From Acidobacteriota bacterium (GTDB lineage: Bacteria; Acidobacteriota; Blastocatellia; Pyrinomonadales; Pyrinomonadaceae), in assembly GCA_025463125.1 (NCBI GenBank), contig JAOAPX010000041.1:1-64000 (forward strand): a DNA stretch of 64,000 nucleotides, given 5' to 3'. Below, piece after piece: positions 7,143 through 16,365 of the stretch (positions are counted from its first letter, which is position 1; the number at the start of each line of letters is the position of its first letter). Below the pieces are notes generated by a model that was not told the origin of the DNA, did no database searches, and worked only from the letters and a program-made list of their open reading frames with translations. The position numbers and the translations under genes were made by a program.

Positions 7143-9740
7143 TTAGCCGTTGGCTCTTTTTATTTCTGTTGTGTTTTGGGAATTGTTTGATTTTTCCGAA
7201 ATTTTTTTCAATTCGTAAATCTTCAATAAAGCTTCGACCGGGGAAATGGAATCAATGTCGATTTCAGACAATTTATCAACGAGAGAATTTCCAGCGTCAG
7301 AGGGGTTTTTATAAATGTTCGCGGCGGCGTTTTCCTGCTCGTACATTTCCAGAAGCTGTTCGGCGCGCCTGATGACGGGCAGCGGCAAACCGGCTAGCTT
7401 TGCGGCGTACACGCCGTAACTTTTTATCGCCGTGCCTTTTTCGAGCTTGTACCGGAAAGTTAATTCGCCATTGTTTTCTTCGATTAAAAAATGAAAATTT
7501 TCGAGACGCGGCAATATCTCATCAAGCTCGGCGAGCTCGTGGTAATGAGTGGCGAAAAGTGTTCGGGCTTTTAATTTCGGATGATTATGAATGTATTCGA
7601 GAACCGAACGGGCAACGGCAAGCCCGTCATAAGTCGAAGTTCCGCGACCGAGCTCGTCGAGCAGGATCAAGCTTTTCGGGCTTGCGTGATGAAGAATCTC
7701 CGCGGTTTCGATCATCTCGGTCATAAACGTCGATTCGCCCGCGCCGATGCGGTCGTATAAACCGATTCGCGTGAAGATACGATCGCAGATGCCGACGACG
7801 GCTTCGTCAGCCGGAACGTAAGAGCCGATTTGCGCGAGCAGAACAATCAAGGCGATTTGGCGCAGGTAAGTTGATTTGCCGGAAGCGTTCGGACCGGTAA
7901 TCAAGGCGATCTGCGGCGCGCCGTTTCCGCCGAGCGCCGAATCGTTGCCGATAAAATCAACGTTTTTCCCGGCGACGATTCTTTCGATGACCGGATGTCG
8001 CCCGCTTTTTACGCGCAGAAGAAAAGTATCATTAACGATCGGTCGCGTGTATTTGAATTCGTCGGCGACATCGGCAAGCGAGCAGATCGAATCGAGATAC
8101 GCGACGCTTTGCGCGGCAAGCAGAATTTGCGCGCGATTTTTCCCGACCTCGGCGCAGATTTGCCGGAAAAGGTTATTTTCGAGTTCGGATATTCGTTCCT
8201 GCGCGTGTATAACCAGGGATTCGTGTTCTTTTAATTCGAGCGTGATAAATCTTTCCGCAGGCACGAGCGTTTGTTTTCTCGTGTAATCGGACGGAACGAG
8301 ATGCAGATTCGATTTGGTGACCTCGATGTAATAGCCGAAAACCTTATTAAAACCGACGCGCAGAGATTTAATCCCGGTGCGTTCGCGTTCGCGTTTTTCA
8401 AGCTCGGTCAGAAAAGCTTTTCCATCTTTTAAGACTTGCCGCAATTTGTCGAGTTCTTCGGAAAACCCCTGTTTGATAATCCCTGTTTGTTCGGCGTATC
8501 GCGAAGGAAGTTCTTCGGATAAAGACGAATCGATGAGATTTGCCGTATCCGCGCAATCGGGAAGATGAGCCAGAAGCTGACCGAAACGAATCGTATCGTT
8601 TTGCAAAATTCGTTTGAGCGGCGGCAGCAATTCCAGGCTTTTGCCGAAGGCGCGAAGCTCGTAAGCCGATATATAATTAGCTTTAGCCCGGCTCGAAAGT
8701 CTTTCCAAATCTTTTATTTTAGAGAGATGTTCGCGAAGCGAAATTCGTTCTCGCGCATTTTCCTTAAACCATCCGAGATGTTCCTGCCGTCGATAAATTT
8801 CCGCCGAATCCAGCAGCGGCTGACGGAGCCAGCGTCTTAAAAGGCGGCTTCCCATCGGCGTTTTCGTCCGGTCGATAACGGATAAAAGACTGATTCCTGT
8901 TTCGCTCTGAAAAATTTCCAGGCTGCGCAGAGTGTTGCCGTCAAGCAGCATATACTCGCGAAAATCATAACTCGTTAAACGGGTCAAATGATCGGCTGCT
9001 TCAAATTGCGTTTGCCGCAAATACGCTATAAGCGCTCCGGCAGCCGAAATCGCCAGCGGGGAATTGTCGATGCCGAAAGGTTTTAGCGTGGTCGTCCCGA
9101 AATGCTTGAGCAAAGTTTCGCGCGCCGAATCGACGGAAAAAACGTTTTCGCCGAGTCGCGTCACAAATTGCGGTAAATCGCGGTTTGAGAATTCCGGTTG
9201 AGTATCGGTAATAATTATTTCTGCCGGAGCGAGCCGCGTAAGTTCGGCGAGCGAGTCTTTGTTATCGATTTCCGTAGCGGCGAAATCGCCCGTTGAAATG
9301 TCGGCGTAAGCAATGCCGGCGCGATTTCCGTCGCTGACAAAAGCGACCAGATAATTATTCGTTTTACTGTCTAAAAGCTGCGGCTCGATGATCGTTCCGG
9401 CTGTCACGACGCGGACGACGTCTCTTTGAATCAGTTTTTTCCCGTCCCTGCCTTTTACGGGCGAACTTGATGTCTGCTCGCAGATAGCGACGCGGTGACC
9501 GCGGGAAATAAGCGTCGCTAAATGACGTTCGAGCACGTAATGCGGAACGCCCGCCAGCGGAACGCGTGCGCCTTTGCCGTTCGGTTTCGATGTTAAAGCA
9601 ATATCGAGCTCGCGAGCCAAAAGATGAGCGTCCTCGTCAAACGCTTCATAAAAATCACCAAGACGAAAAAGCAAAATAGCGTCTTGGTGTTTGGCTTTGA
9701 TTTCCAGATATTGCCGCCGAATCGGCGTTTCGTCGTTCAT
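7143..9740 (-). CDS. mutS: DNA mismatch repair protein MutS
   Basis: The 865-residue protein is collinear with bacterial MutS. The mismatch-reading Phe-x-Glu is present (FRLGDFYEAF, F30/E32). The ATPase domain has the Walker A GPNASGKST (the family usually has GPNMGGKST, so two residues vary) and the Walker B/signature LILLDELGRGTSTYDG. The C-terminus contains the helix-turn-helix dimer region. It recognises mismatches as a dimer and recruits MutL, which is not in this window. The gene starts 2 bp after a LURP-one gene and is translated from ATG at 9740. Confidence 0.97.
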   Translation of the reverse strand: MNDETPIRRQYLEIKAKHQDAILLFRLGDFYEAFDEDAHLLARELDIALTSKPNGKGARVPLAGVPHYVLERHLATLISRGHRVAICEQTSSSPVKGRDGKKLIQRDVVRVVTAGTIIEPQLLDSKTNNYLVAFVSDGNRAGIAYADISTGDFAATEIDNKDSLAELTRLAPAEIIITDTQPEFSNRDLPQFVTRLGENVFSVDSARETLLKHFGTTTLKPFGIDNSPLAISAAGALIAYLRQTQFEAADHLTRLTSYDFREYMLLDGNTLRSLEIFQSETGISLLSVIDRTKTPMGSRLLRRWLRQPLLDSAEIYRRQEHLGWFKENARERISLREHLSKIKDLERLSSRAKANYISAYELRAFGKSLELLPPLKRILQNDTIRFGQLLAHLPDCADTANLIDSSLSEELPSRYAEQTGIIKQGFSEELDKLRQVLKDGKAFLTELEKRERERTGIKSLRVGFNKVFGYYIEVTKSNLHLVPSDYTRKQTLVPAERFITLELKEHESLVIHAQERISELENNLFRQICAEVGKNRAQILLAAQSVAYLDSICSLADVADEFKYTRPIVNDTFLLRVKSGRHPVIERIVAGKNVDFIGNDSALGGNGAPQIALITGPNASGKSTYLRQIALIVLLAQIGSYVPADEAVVGICDRIFTRIGLYDRIGAGESTFMTEMIETAEILHHASPKSLILLDELGRGTSTYDGLAVARSVLEYIHNHPKLKARTLFATHYHELAELDEILPRLENFHFLIEENNGELTFRYKLEKGTAIKSYGVYAAKLAGLPLPVIRRAEQLLEMYEQENAAANIYKNPSDAGNSLVDKLSEIDIDSISPVEALLKIYELKKISEKSNNSQNTTEIKRANG

Positions 9741-9742
9741 AC

Positions 9743-10330
9743 TTAACCGCGCGAGCGCTCGAGCAATGTCATCGTCAGAACGCTGAGTAAAACTCTTTCC
9801 TGCTGCTCGTCCGACATTTGATTTTTTTGTTCGAGCTCGAATTTGCTTTCAAAAAACGCAGGCTGTTTTTGCAGCCGCGCGACAGGATTGCCGTCCATCG
9901 TCGAAATGACATACGCCGGGTTAAATAAATATCCGGTAAACATCCCGACAATCGGTATCTCCCCGACCAGACCGTCGAGGACTTTTACCCATGCGCTTTC
10001 TTCTCGAATTTGCAGAATTTGATTGTCGCCGCCGTCGAAAACTTCGTAATTCGCTTTCCAGATCGAACGCATACCTTGCCGTTTGATCGCGCCGATATAA
10101 TTTCCGCGACTGTCCGTGAAATTATATTTTGCGGAAAAATCCAGAACGCGGTCGGCTTTAATGTTGAAAAGATGCTGCGTTTGCTGCTCGTCGGCGTAAA
10201 CATTTATATCCTCTTTTAATTTTAAAAGTTTTTGTTTTACGTAACCGAGCAAATTTCCATTTGCGTCACGAATGTAAATCTGGCTCGCCAGCGCAAGTAA
10301 TTTGAAACTTAAACTTAACGGATAATTCAT
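9743..10330 (-). CDS. LURP-one-related/scramblase-like beta-barrel protein
   Basis: This 195-residue protein has the LURP-one-related (DUF567, tubby C-terminal-like) pattern: alternating beta strands (QIYIRDANGNLLGYVKQKLL), a central IKADRVLDFSAKYNFTDSRG stretch, and a hydrophobic closing helix region (IPIVGMFTGYLFNPAYVIS). Bacterial members have no settled function. I chose the ATG at 10330 because AGGA lies 7 nt upstream; a GTG two codons earlier is possible. It sits 2 bp upstream of mutS, so translation is likely coupled, but nothing known links the two functions. Confidence 0.72.
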   Translation of the reverse strand: MNYPLSLSFKLLALASQIYIRDANGNLLGYVKQKLLKLKEDINVYADEQQTQHLFNIKADRVLDFSAKYNFTDSRGNYIGAIKRQGMRSIWKANYEVFDGGDNQILQIREESAWVKVLDGLVGEIPIVGMFTGYLFNPAYVISTMDGNPVARLQKQPAFFESKFELEQKNQMSDEQQERVLLSVLTMTLLERSRG

Positions 10331-10397
10331 GTGCACGTCCTTTTTTTTTGAAGAATGGATAAATCAATATTATTTTACAGTATAAACGCAGGAAAAT

Positions 10398-11099
10398 TTA
10401 AACTTTGAGAAACGCGGGCAAAAAATCAGAAATCGCGTTTAAATTCTCGTGTATTTTTCTAAATTCGACAAAGCTGAGAATCGTTACATGCTCGCGAATT
10501 TCGAGAAATTCCTGGTTAAGCGATTTTATCGCGCGATTCGTGTCGCGCTCGCTCGCTAAAACTAAAAATGGTTTCGACCGGTGAATATCGTAAGCCCGTT
10601 TTAATTTCGCAAAAGCGGAATCGAGATTTCCTTTACTTTGTACTTCAAAAACATGAGAAATACGCGGGCTTTTCGCGTTTTCGCGCCAGATTACATCGTA
10701 AAATTCGAACTCGGTGACGGCGTAAAAACCTAAAACTTCGCCGACCTCGACAATCATCCGCTGAATATCCTGGTGAGTTAAAGGATCGACGTTCGCCCGC
10801 GTCATCGAAAAACCGTTGGTTTCGGCTTCGACGGCGTTTCTGCCTTTTTCAGTGATTTGCCAGATTCCGCGCCGGCGCTGTATATAATTTTCTTCTTCGA
10901 GAACCTTGCCGGCTTTTTGCACGGCGGCGCGCCACCTTTTATTATCACCGTTTTTTATTTCAAATATTTCCGCGTCCGATAAAGAAGGGAAGTATTGAAT
11001 TAATCGTAAATACAAAAAACGAACGCTGTCAGTTCCGCCGACATCTTTCAGTTCGTGTAAAATCGGCGTTTCTAGGTTGGAAGTAAAAGGCAGCGGCAT
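10398..11099 (-). CDS. Mrr-like protein: winged helix plus PD-(D/E)XK-type nuclease fold
   Basis: Residues ~1-95 resemble the Mrr N-terminal winged helix (ILHELKDVGGT..., RWRAAVQKAGKVLEEENYIQ, WQITEKGRNAV). The second half resembles a PD-(D/E)XK core: the Asp in FYDVIWRE, then HVFEVQSKGN in the place of the usual ExK (here E-x-Q), followed by a helix and FLVLASERD. Such proteins are typically DNA endonucleases, some specific for methylated DNA; activity here is inference because the catalytic Lys position reads Gln. No methyltransferase lies nearby. It is the first gene of the minus-strand group leading to mutS. Confidence 0.55.
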   Translation of the reverse strand: MPLPFTSNLETPILHELKDVGGTDSVRFLYLRLIQYFPSLSDAEIFEIKNGDNKRWRAAVQKAGKVLEEENYIQRRRGIWQITEKGRNAVEAETNGFSMTRANVDPLTHQDIQRMIVEVGEVLGFYAVTEFEFYDVIWRENAKSPRISHVFEVQSKGNLDSAFAKLKRAYDIHRSKPFLVLASERDTNRAIKSLNQEFLEIREHVTILSFVEFRKIHENLNAISDFLPAFLKV

Positions 11100-11135
11100 T
11101 TATAAAGCTAATTTAAATTAATATTGAATTTACAG

Positions 11136-11176
11136 AATCAAAAAATCAAAAATCAAAAATCAAAAATCAAAAAATC
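11136..11176. repeat. heptamer tandem repeat (aaaaatc)n across the acyltransferase stop codon
   Basis: Five consecutive 7-8 bp units of the form a(5-6)tc fill 11140-11176, preceded by a partial unit. The stop codon of the plsC-like gene (11167-11169) lies inside the array. On minus each unit reads as T's followed by GA and so supplies further stop codons. Confidence 0.75.
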
Positions 11177-11844
11177 TTTTCGTAATCGGAAAGCTCGTTT
11201 TGCAAAATATCGGATTTCAGGCGGTCAAGATTAACGGTTAAAAAATCAGACAATTTATTTGAAAGCTGCTGCGGCTTGACGTATTTTTCAGCAGGCTTTA
11301 TCTCGGCTTTATTTATTTTAACAAAAATATCGGGTTTGTACGCGCCGAGAAATTCATAACGAATCGCCAAAGAAATTACCGAGCAATTTTGCAAATGTAA
11401 AACGATTCTCGCCAGTCCGTTGTAAAATCGCAAAGGTCTCGAATCGTTCGGCAGAATTTCGCCTTGAGGGAAAATCCAGAGCGCCGAGCCGGAATTTTCC
11501 TTTAATAATTTTGTTGCGTATTTAAGACTGTTCAAAGCCTCGCGCGGATTTTCTCTGACAACGGAAAAAGCACCCAATCTGCGAAAAAACCGCAGTTTTT
11601 TCAAATGCTTTTCTTCCATCATGATGAAACTGTCCAAGCCCGCGAGGCGGGAAAGCTCGAATGCTACTAATCCGTCCCACCATCCCGAATGATTCGCGTA
11701 AAGCACGAAAGGATGGGAAGAATTTTTATTTCTTAAAAATTGAAGACCGGAAATTTGCAAGGAATTAAACCGTCTTTTGAGCAGATTGCGGTTGTAAACG
11801 GCAAAAACCTTTTCAAACCAAGCGCTTTTATTTGCTTCCAACAT
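11167..11844 (-). CDS. plsC: PlsC-type lysophospholipid acyltransferase
   Basis: Motif I NHSGWWDG (Nx-HxxxxD type) and motif III IFPQGEI (variant of FPEGT) identify the 1-acylglycerol-3-phosphate acyltransferase superfamily. At 225 residues it is a single soluble or membrane-associated domain with no obvious transmembrane helix. It probably transfers an acyl chain to a lysophospholipid or related glycerolipid. The first 17 bp overlap the end of alr, so translation is likely coupled. The substrate is uncertain, because many lipid acyltransferases share these motifs. Confidence 0.82.
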   Translation of the reverse strand: MLEANKSAWFEKVFAVYNRNLLKRRFNSLQISGLQFLRNKNSSHPFVLYANHSGWWDGLVAFELSRLAGLDSFIMMEEKHLKKLRFFRRLGAFSVVRENPREALNSLKYATKLLKENSGSALWIFPQGEILPNDSRPLRFYNGLARIVLHLQNCSVISLAIRYEFLGAYKPDIFVKINKAEIKPAEKYVKPQQLSNKLSDFLTVNLDRLKSDILQNELSDYEKIF

Positions 11845-12973
11845 ATTGTCGCCCGACGCGGCGGTTTATTCCGCAGGTTATTTCATAGGAAATCGTATCG
11901 AGAATTTGCGCCAAATCTTCCGCATAAATTTTTTGCTGATCCTGTTTACCGATGACAGTTACTTTGTCGTTGATTTTAACGTTTGGAATATGCGTTACGT
12001 CAATGATCGTCCAGTCCATCGAAACTCTCCCGACGACCGGGGCGAGAACGCCTTTAACAATTACCTGCCCGCGATTGGAAAGCCCGCGCCTGTAGCCGTC
12101 TTCGTAACCGATCGGAATGGTGGCGATAATCGAATCTTTTTGCGTTTTAAATGTCCGGCTGTATCCGAGCGTCTCGCCTTTCGGTACCTTCTTTAAATGT
12201 GATATTCGAGTGTGAACCGACATGACGGGTTTTAATTCGGGCTTTTCGATTTCTTTCGGCAAAACGTCGCCGCCGAGCCCGTATAAAACTCCGCCTAACC
12301 GCACCATATTTCCCACCGCGTTTTCGTGCGCGATCGCTCCCGGAGAATTGGCGAGATCTTTATAAACCGGATCGAACCCGTATTTGCTCAATGTATTTAC
12401 AGCTTCGTAAAAGCGCCGAATCTGTTTGTCTGTGAATTCGTTTTCCGATAAATTATCCGCAACCGCGAAATGAGTCATCACGCCTTCGATTCGTAAATTG
12501 GCGAGTTTTTTTAAATGCGCGGCGAATTTTTCGACTTCATCAAAACGAACGCCGAGCCTGCCCATTCCCGTATCTATCTTTAAATGCACGGCGGCGGAAA
12601 TTCCGCGTTTTAAGGCTGTCGAATTGAAATCTTCGGCTTGCTCTACGCGGAAAATAACGGGAGTGATGTTGTTTTCGAGAAGCAGGGAAGCCTGATCGCG
12701 CCAGAATCCGCCGAGACAAAGAATAGGTCTTTCAATTCCGGCTTCTCGCAGCTCGATTCCTTCCTCGGGAAGCGCGACGCCAAACCAATCCGCGCCTTCA
12801 TATTCTAAGCGTTTGGCGCATTCCACAGCGCCGTGACCGTAAGCGTCGGCTTTGACGACAGCCATATATTCGCATTTATCGCCGACGAATTGTTTGACCG
12901 AATGAAAATTAAAAGCCAGGTTGTTTAGGTTTATCTCAGCTAAAGTCGGGCGTTGAAATTGTGGATCGGACAT
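11828..12973 (-). CDS. alr: alanine racemase
   Basis: This is a fold-type III PLP enzyme making D-alanine for peptidoglycan. The PLP lysine lies in VVKADAYGHG (K41). The C-terminal domain holds GETLGYSRTF, with the catalytic tyrosine of the second half-site, and VGRVSMDW. At 381 residues it has the normal family length. The gene overlaps the downstream acyltransferase by 17 bp and starts with ATG at 12973. It is separated from the upstream carboxylase gene by a hairpin and may have its own promoter. Confidence 0.96.
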   Translation of the reverse strand: MSDPQFQRPTLAEINLNNLAFNFHSVKQFVGDKCEYMAVVKADAYGHGAVECAKRLEYEGADWFGVALPEEGIELREAGIERPILCLGGFWRDQASLLLENNITPVIFRVEQAEDFNSTALKRGISAAVHLKIDTGMGRLGVRFDEVEKFAAHLKKLANLRIEGVMTHFAVADNLSENEFTDKQIRRFYEAVNTLSKYGFDPVYKDLANSPGAIAHENAVGNMVRLGGVLYGLGGDVLPKEIEKPELKPVMSVHTRISHLKKVPKGETLGYSRTFKTQKDSIIATIPIGYEDGYRRGLSNRGQVIVKGVLAPVVGRVSMDWTIIDVTHIPNVKINDKVTVIGKQDQQKIYAEDLAQILDTISYEITCGINRRVGRQYVGSK

Positions 12974-13047
12974 TTATAAAAAGTTAAAGTGATACTTTTT
13001 TAGAGCTGTAAGTGTTGATATGTGTTAAGTTGCGTTTCCTTAAATAA

Positions 13048-13085
13048 TTCACTTTAAGTGTCGGCAAAGCGACACTTAAAGTGAA
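13048..13085. terminator. 16-bp perfect stem after the carboxylase gene
   Basis: Arms ttcactttaagtgtcg (13048-13063) and cgacacttaaagtgaa (13070-13085) enclose a 6-nt loop, 3 bp past the stop codon of the minus-strand carboxylase gene. On minus the stem is followed by TTATTTAAGG, so the T-run is weak. A related sequence occurs at 37676-37712, so this may be a dispersed palindromic element used as a terminator. Confidence 0.6.
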
Positions 13086-13087
13086 AA

Positions 13088-14656
13088 CTAAAGTGGAATA
13101 TTGCCGTGTTTTTTTGGCGGATTGCTGTCTCGCTTGTTTTGGAGAAGCGAAAGCGCCCGAATTAATTTCGGTCTGGTTTGTGACGGCTCAATTACTTCGT
13201 CAATAAACCCCCGCTCGGCGGCAACGTACGGATTAGCGAATTTCTCCTGCAATTCCGCTACCTTCGAATTTCTCAACTCTTCAGGATTTTCGGCGGAAGT
13301 TATCTCTTTGCGATATAAAACCCCGACCGCGCCTTCCGCGCCCATAACGGCGATTTCAGCCGAAGGATACGCGAAGTTTATATCCGTTCGAATATGTTTT
13401 GAAGCCATCACGCAGTAAGCGCCGCCGTAAGCTTTTCGGGTAATGACGGTTATTTTCGGCACGGTCGCCTCCGCAAAAGCGTAAAGCAATTTCGCGCCGT
13501 GGCGAATAATGCCTAAATGCTCCTGGTTTACGCCGGGAAGAAATCCGGGAACGTCTTCAAATGTAATCAAAGGAATATTGAAGCAATCACAGAAACGCAC
13601 GAATCGCGCGGCTTTAATCGAAGCGTCGATGTCGAGAACGCCCGCTAAAAATGCCGGTTGGTTGGCGACGATTCCGACGGAAAAACCGCCGAGCCGCGCA
13701 AATCCGATAACGATGTTCTGCGCGTAATGCTCCTGCACTTCAAAAAAGTAATTATCGTCAACGACATTGTGAATAATATCTCTAATGTCGTACGGCTGAC
13801 TGGAAGATTCCGGCACGATGGAATTCAGTTTCTCGTCGGTTCTATTCGATAAATCCGCGGTAGGAACAAACGGCGGGTTTTCCATATTGTTCGAAGGCAT
13901 AAATGAAAGCAGCTCGCGCGTGATGCGAAGCGCGTGTTCGTCGCTGTCAGCGGCAAAATGCGCGACGCCGGATTTCGCATTGTGCGTCATTGCTCCGCCG
14001 AGCTCTTCTTTGGTCACTTCTTCGTGCGTAACGGTTTTTATCACATCCGGTCCGGTGATAAACATATAAGAAGTATCTTTGACCATGACGTTGAAATCCG
14101 TGATCGCGGGCGAATAAACCGCGCCTCCGGCGCAGGGACCTAAAATACAGCTGATCTGCGGAACTACGCCGCTGGCGAGCGTGTTTCGAAGAAAAATATC
14201 GGCGTAGCCGCCGAGACTTACGACGCCTTCCTGGATTCTCGCGCCGCCCGAATCATTTAAACCGATAACGGGCGAACCTGTTTTCATCGCCAAATCCATT
14301 ATTTTTACGATTTTCTGCGCGTGCGTTTCGCTTAAAGACCCGCCGAAAACCGTGAAATCCTGTGCGAAAACAAACACTTCGCGACCATCGACGAGCCCGT
14401 GACCGGTGATAACGCCGTCGCCCGGATATTTCTGCTTTTCCAAACCGAAATCGTTTGAACGATGCACGACGAATTTATCGAATTCCTCGAACGATCCCTC
14501 GTCGAGAAAAAATTCAATTCGTTCGCGGGCGGTCAGTTTTCCGGATTCTTTTTGCTTTTCGAGCCGCGCGCGTCCTCCGCCTGCTTCTGCGAGACGGTTT
14601 TTTTCTTTTAATTTTTCAAGTCTTTCAATCGATTGTTTTTCTGTTTGCGGTTGCAT
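13088..14656 (-). CDS. acyl-CoA carboxylase carboxyltransferase (beta) subunit, PccB/MmdA type
   Basis: The 522-residue carboxyltransferase has both crotonase-like halves: [46 protein letters not shown] and [14 protein letters not shown] in the N-half; [28 protein letters not shown] and [10 protein letters not shown] in the C-half. This family moves CO2 from biotin to propionyl-, acetyl- or methylcrotonyl-CoA, or in decarboxylases from methylmalonyl-CoA. Length and motifs favour propionyl-CoA carboxylase beta. The biotin carboxylase/carrier subunit is not in the window. Start ATG at 14656. Confidence 0.93.
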   Translation of the reverse strand: MQPQTEKQSIERLEKLKEKNRLAEAGGGRARLEKQKESGKLTARERIEFFLDEGSFEEFDKFVVHRSNDFGLEKQKYPGDGVITGHGLVDGREVFVFAQDFTVFGGSLSETHAQKIVKIMDLAMKTGSPVIGLNDSGGARIQEGVVSLGGYADIFLRNTLASGVVPQISCILGPCAGGAVYSPAITDFNVMVKDTSYMFITGPDVIKTVTHEEVTKEELGGAMTHNAKSGVAHFAADSDEHALRITRELLSFMPSNNMENPPFVPTADLSNRTDEKLNSIVPESSSQPYDIRDIIHNVVDDNYFFEVQEHYAQNIVIGFARLGGFSVGIVANQPAFLAGVLDIDASIKAARFVRFCDCFNIPLITFEDVPGFLPGVNQEHLGIIRHGAKLLYAFAEATVPKITVITRKAYGGAYCVMASKHIRTDINFAYPSAEIAVMGAEGAVGVLYRKEITSAENPEELRNSKVAELQEKFANPYVAAERGFIDEVIEPSQTRPKLIRALSLLQNKRDSNPPKKHGNIPL

Positions 14657-14696
14657 AAAGATGTAGTTTAACGACTTTGGTTATTTTTGCAAAATC

Positions 14697-15314
14697 TTAT
14701 AAAAGCGAAATCTCTTTCTCGATCTCTGGAAAAAGTCGCTGCCTGATGGTTCTCAGAAGATTTTCCATTTGTCTTATTTCCTGATTTATATTTTCCAGAT
14801 CGCGCGACATATCGTTTAGAAGAGTAGTTATCTCAAACTTTTCTTTAAGCAGGGCTTGCCTGCGTATGTCCCTGATCTGTTCGGCATTTGTCGTTCCGCG
14901 GGTCGAAACATAGCGGTCGATGCTTTCGGGCAGCGAATCGTCGTTGATTCTGGCTAATTGCAGTCTGAATGTAGTTTGTTTTTCGGAAAGTTCTAATTTT
15001 AATTTTTGCAGGTTGACGAGGCGTTGTTCCGAACGGTTTAAGACTTCAAAAGCCATCAGGAGACGCTGCTGCTTTTCGGTAAGCATCAAGCCTTGATTTG
15101 TAGAAAAAGTGTCGAAAAAAGTGTTTAGTTTTTGAGTTAAAGCTTCGACCGATTTTGTGATTCTGGATAAATCTTTTGAAATGTTTTCTATCGGCAATCC
15201 GTCCGGTAACGCCTGTCCGGGTTGATTCGGCGGCTGACGGTAAACCGTCTGCGCTGAAGCAAAATTTAGAGAAAGAAATATTATAAATGTCAGGAAAGTG
15301 ATCTTGCGTTTCAT
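14697..15314 (-). CDS. exported coiled-coil protein of unknown function
   Basis: The start at 15314 is supported by AAAGGAG a few bases upstream and by a clear Sec signal peptide (MKRKITFLTFIIFLSLNFASAQ). The mature part (~180 residues) is highly charged and Gln/Leu-rich with heptad-like runs, so mostly coiled coil, after a short Pro/Gln-rich N-terminus. I recognise no family. Location is periplasmic or outer-envelope by inference. It lies 40 bp upstream of the carboxylase gene but shows no functional link. Confidence 0.7.
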   Translation of the reverse strand: MKRKITFLTFIIFLSLNFASAQTVYRQPPNQPGQALPDGLPIENISKDLSRITKSVEALTQKLNTFFDTFSTNQGLMLTEKQQRLLMAFEVLNRSEQRLVNLQKLKLELSEKQTTFRLQLARINDDSLPESIDRYVSTRGTTNAEQIRDIRRQALLKEKFEITTLLNDMSRDLENINQEIRQMENLLRTIRQRLFPEIEKEISLL

Positions 15315-15489
15315 TTCTAAGTCTCCTTTTGAATATTTTAAATGATTAAACGGCTTACGAATAAAAGAGTGTGAGCACAAGTTTAGCTTAATTTGCGAGA
15401 TGCGCAAAAAAATACGGGCTGTTTATTTTCCAAACCAAACGCAGAAGTGCTAAAAATAATGTCAACTGTAAAAGACCATCGATAAAAGC

Positions 15490-16320
15490 ATGTTTCAAAA
15501 AATTACCAGTCGTGACAATCAGAAACTGAAAAACGCACGGAAAGTGCGTGACGGAAAAAATACTGATTTAATTTATATCGAAGGCGTCAGGCATTGCGAA
15601 GAGGCTTTGCGGTCTCCTCTTTCGATCAAAGACTGTTTCTTTTCCGAAGAATTGACGGGAAATGAGCGCGGCAGGGAATTAATTGAATTAATATCGAATA
15701 AAACTCGTAATATTTCAGAGCTTGAAGCTGCGCTTTTTCAAACGATCGCCGAAACGAAAACGTCACAGGGAATAATTTTATTAATCGAAAAGCCTCTGAC
15801 GACTGAAGAAGCCTTTAATCTGAAGCCGGAAAGCGTTTCCGTTAAAAATCAGATATTTATTTATCTTTCCGAGATAAATAATCCTTCGAATCTCGGCGCG
15901 ATTCTGCGAACCGCGGAAGCTGTCGGCGTAAAAGGCGTAATTATCTCTGAAAATTCAGCCGATGTTTTTTCGCCGAAATCAAGCCGCGCCGCGCTCGGCG
16001 CAAATTTGCGCGCACGGGTCTGGGAAAACGCAAAAATGGAAAGAGTTTTGCATTGGGCGAACGAGCGTAAACTTGTGACCACGGCTGCGGATATAAACTC
16101 TGAAAAAACTTACACGGAGATCGACTGGACTGTGCCGAGACTTTTGATATTCGGCTCAGAGGCTCACGGGTTAAGCGCGGAAATTCTAAACAAGATCGAA
16201 GAGCCGATTTATATTCCGATGGAAAACGATGTGGAAAGTTTAAATCTGGCGGTTTCGTGCGGAATCATTCTATTTGAAGCAAAGCGTCAAATCGACCGGC
16301 ATTTCAACCGCCGAATGTAA
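15490..16320 (+). CDS. TrmH/SpoU-family RNA 2'-O-ribose methyltransferase
   Basis: The SPOUT knot motifs are present: SEINNPSNLGAILRTAEAVG (motif 1), LLIFGSEAHGLS (motif 2) and IPMENDVESLNLAVSCGIIL (motif 3). The first ~90 residues form an RNA-binding substrate domain (ITSRDNQKLKNARKVRDG...YIEGVRH). Members methylate a ribose 2'-OH in 23S rRNA or tRNA; the exact target cannot be read from sequence. It is a lone plus-strand gene between minus-strand genes. The start lacks a clear Shine-Dalgarno. Confidence 0.9.
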   Translation: MFQKITSRDNQKLKNARKVRDGKNTDLIYIEGVRHCEEALRSPLSIKDCFFSEELTGNERGRELIELISNKTRNISELEAALFQTIAETKTSQGIILLIEKPLTTEEAFNLKPESVSVKNQIFIYLSEINNPSNLGAILRTAEAVGVKGVIISENSADVFSPKSSRAALGANLRARVWENAKMERVLHWANERKLVTTAADINSEKTYTEIDWTVPRLLIFGSEAHGLSAEILNKIEEPIYIPMENDVESLNLAVSCGIILFEAKRQIDRHFNRRM

Positions 16321-16365
16321 ATAAAAACCTCAAAACCAGAACAAAAAAAACTTAAAAACTTAAAA

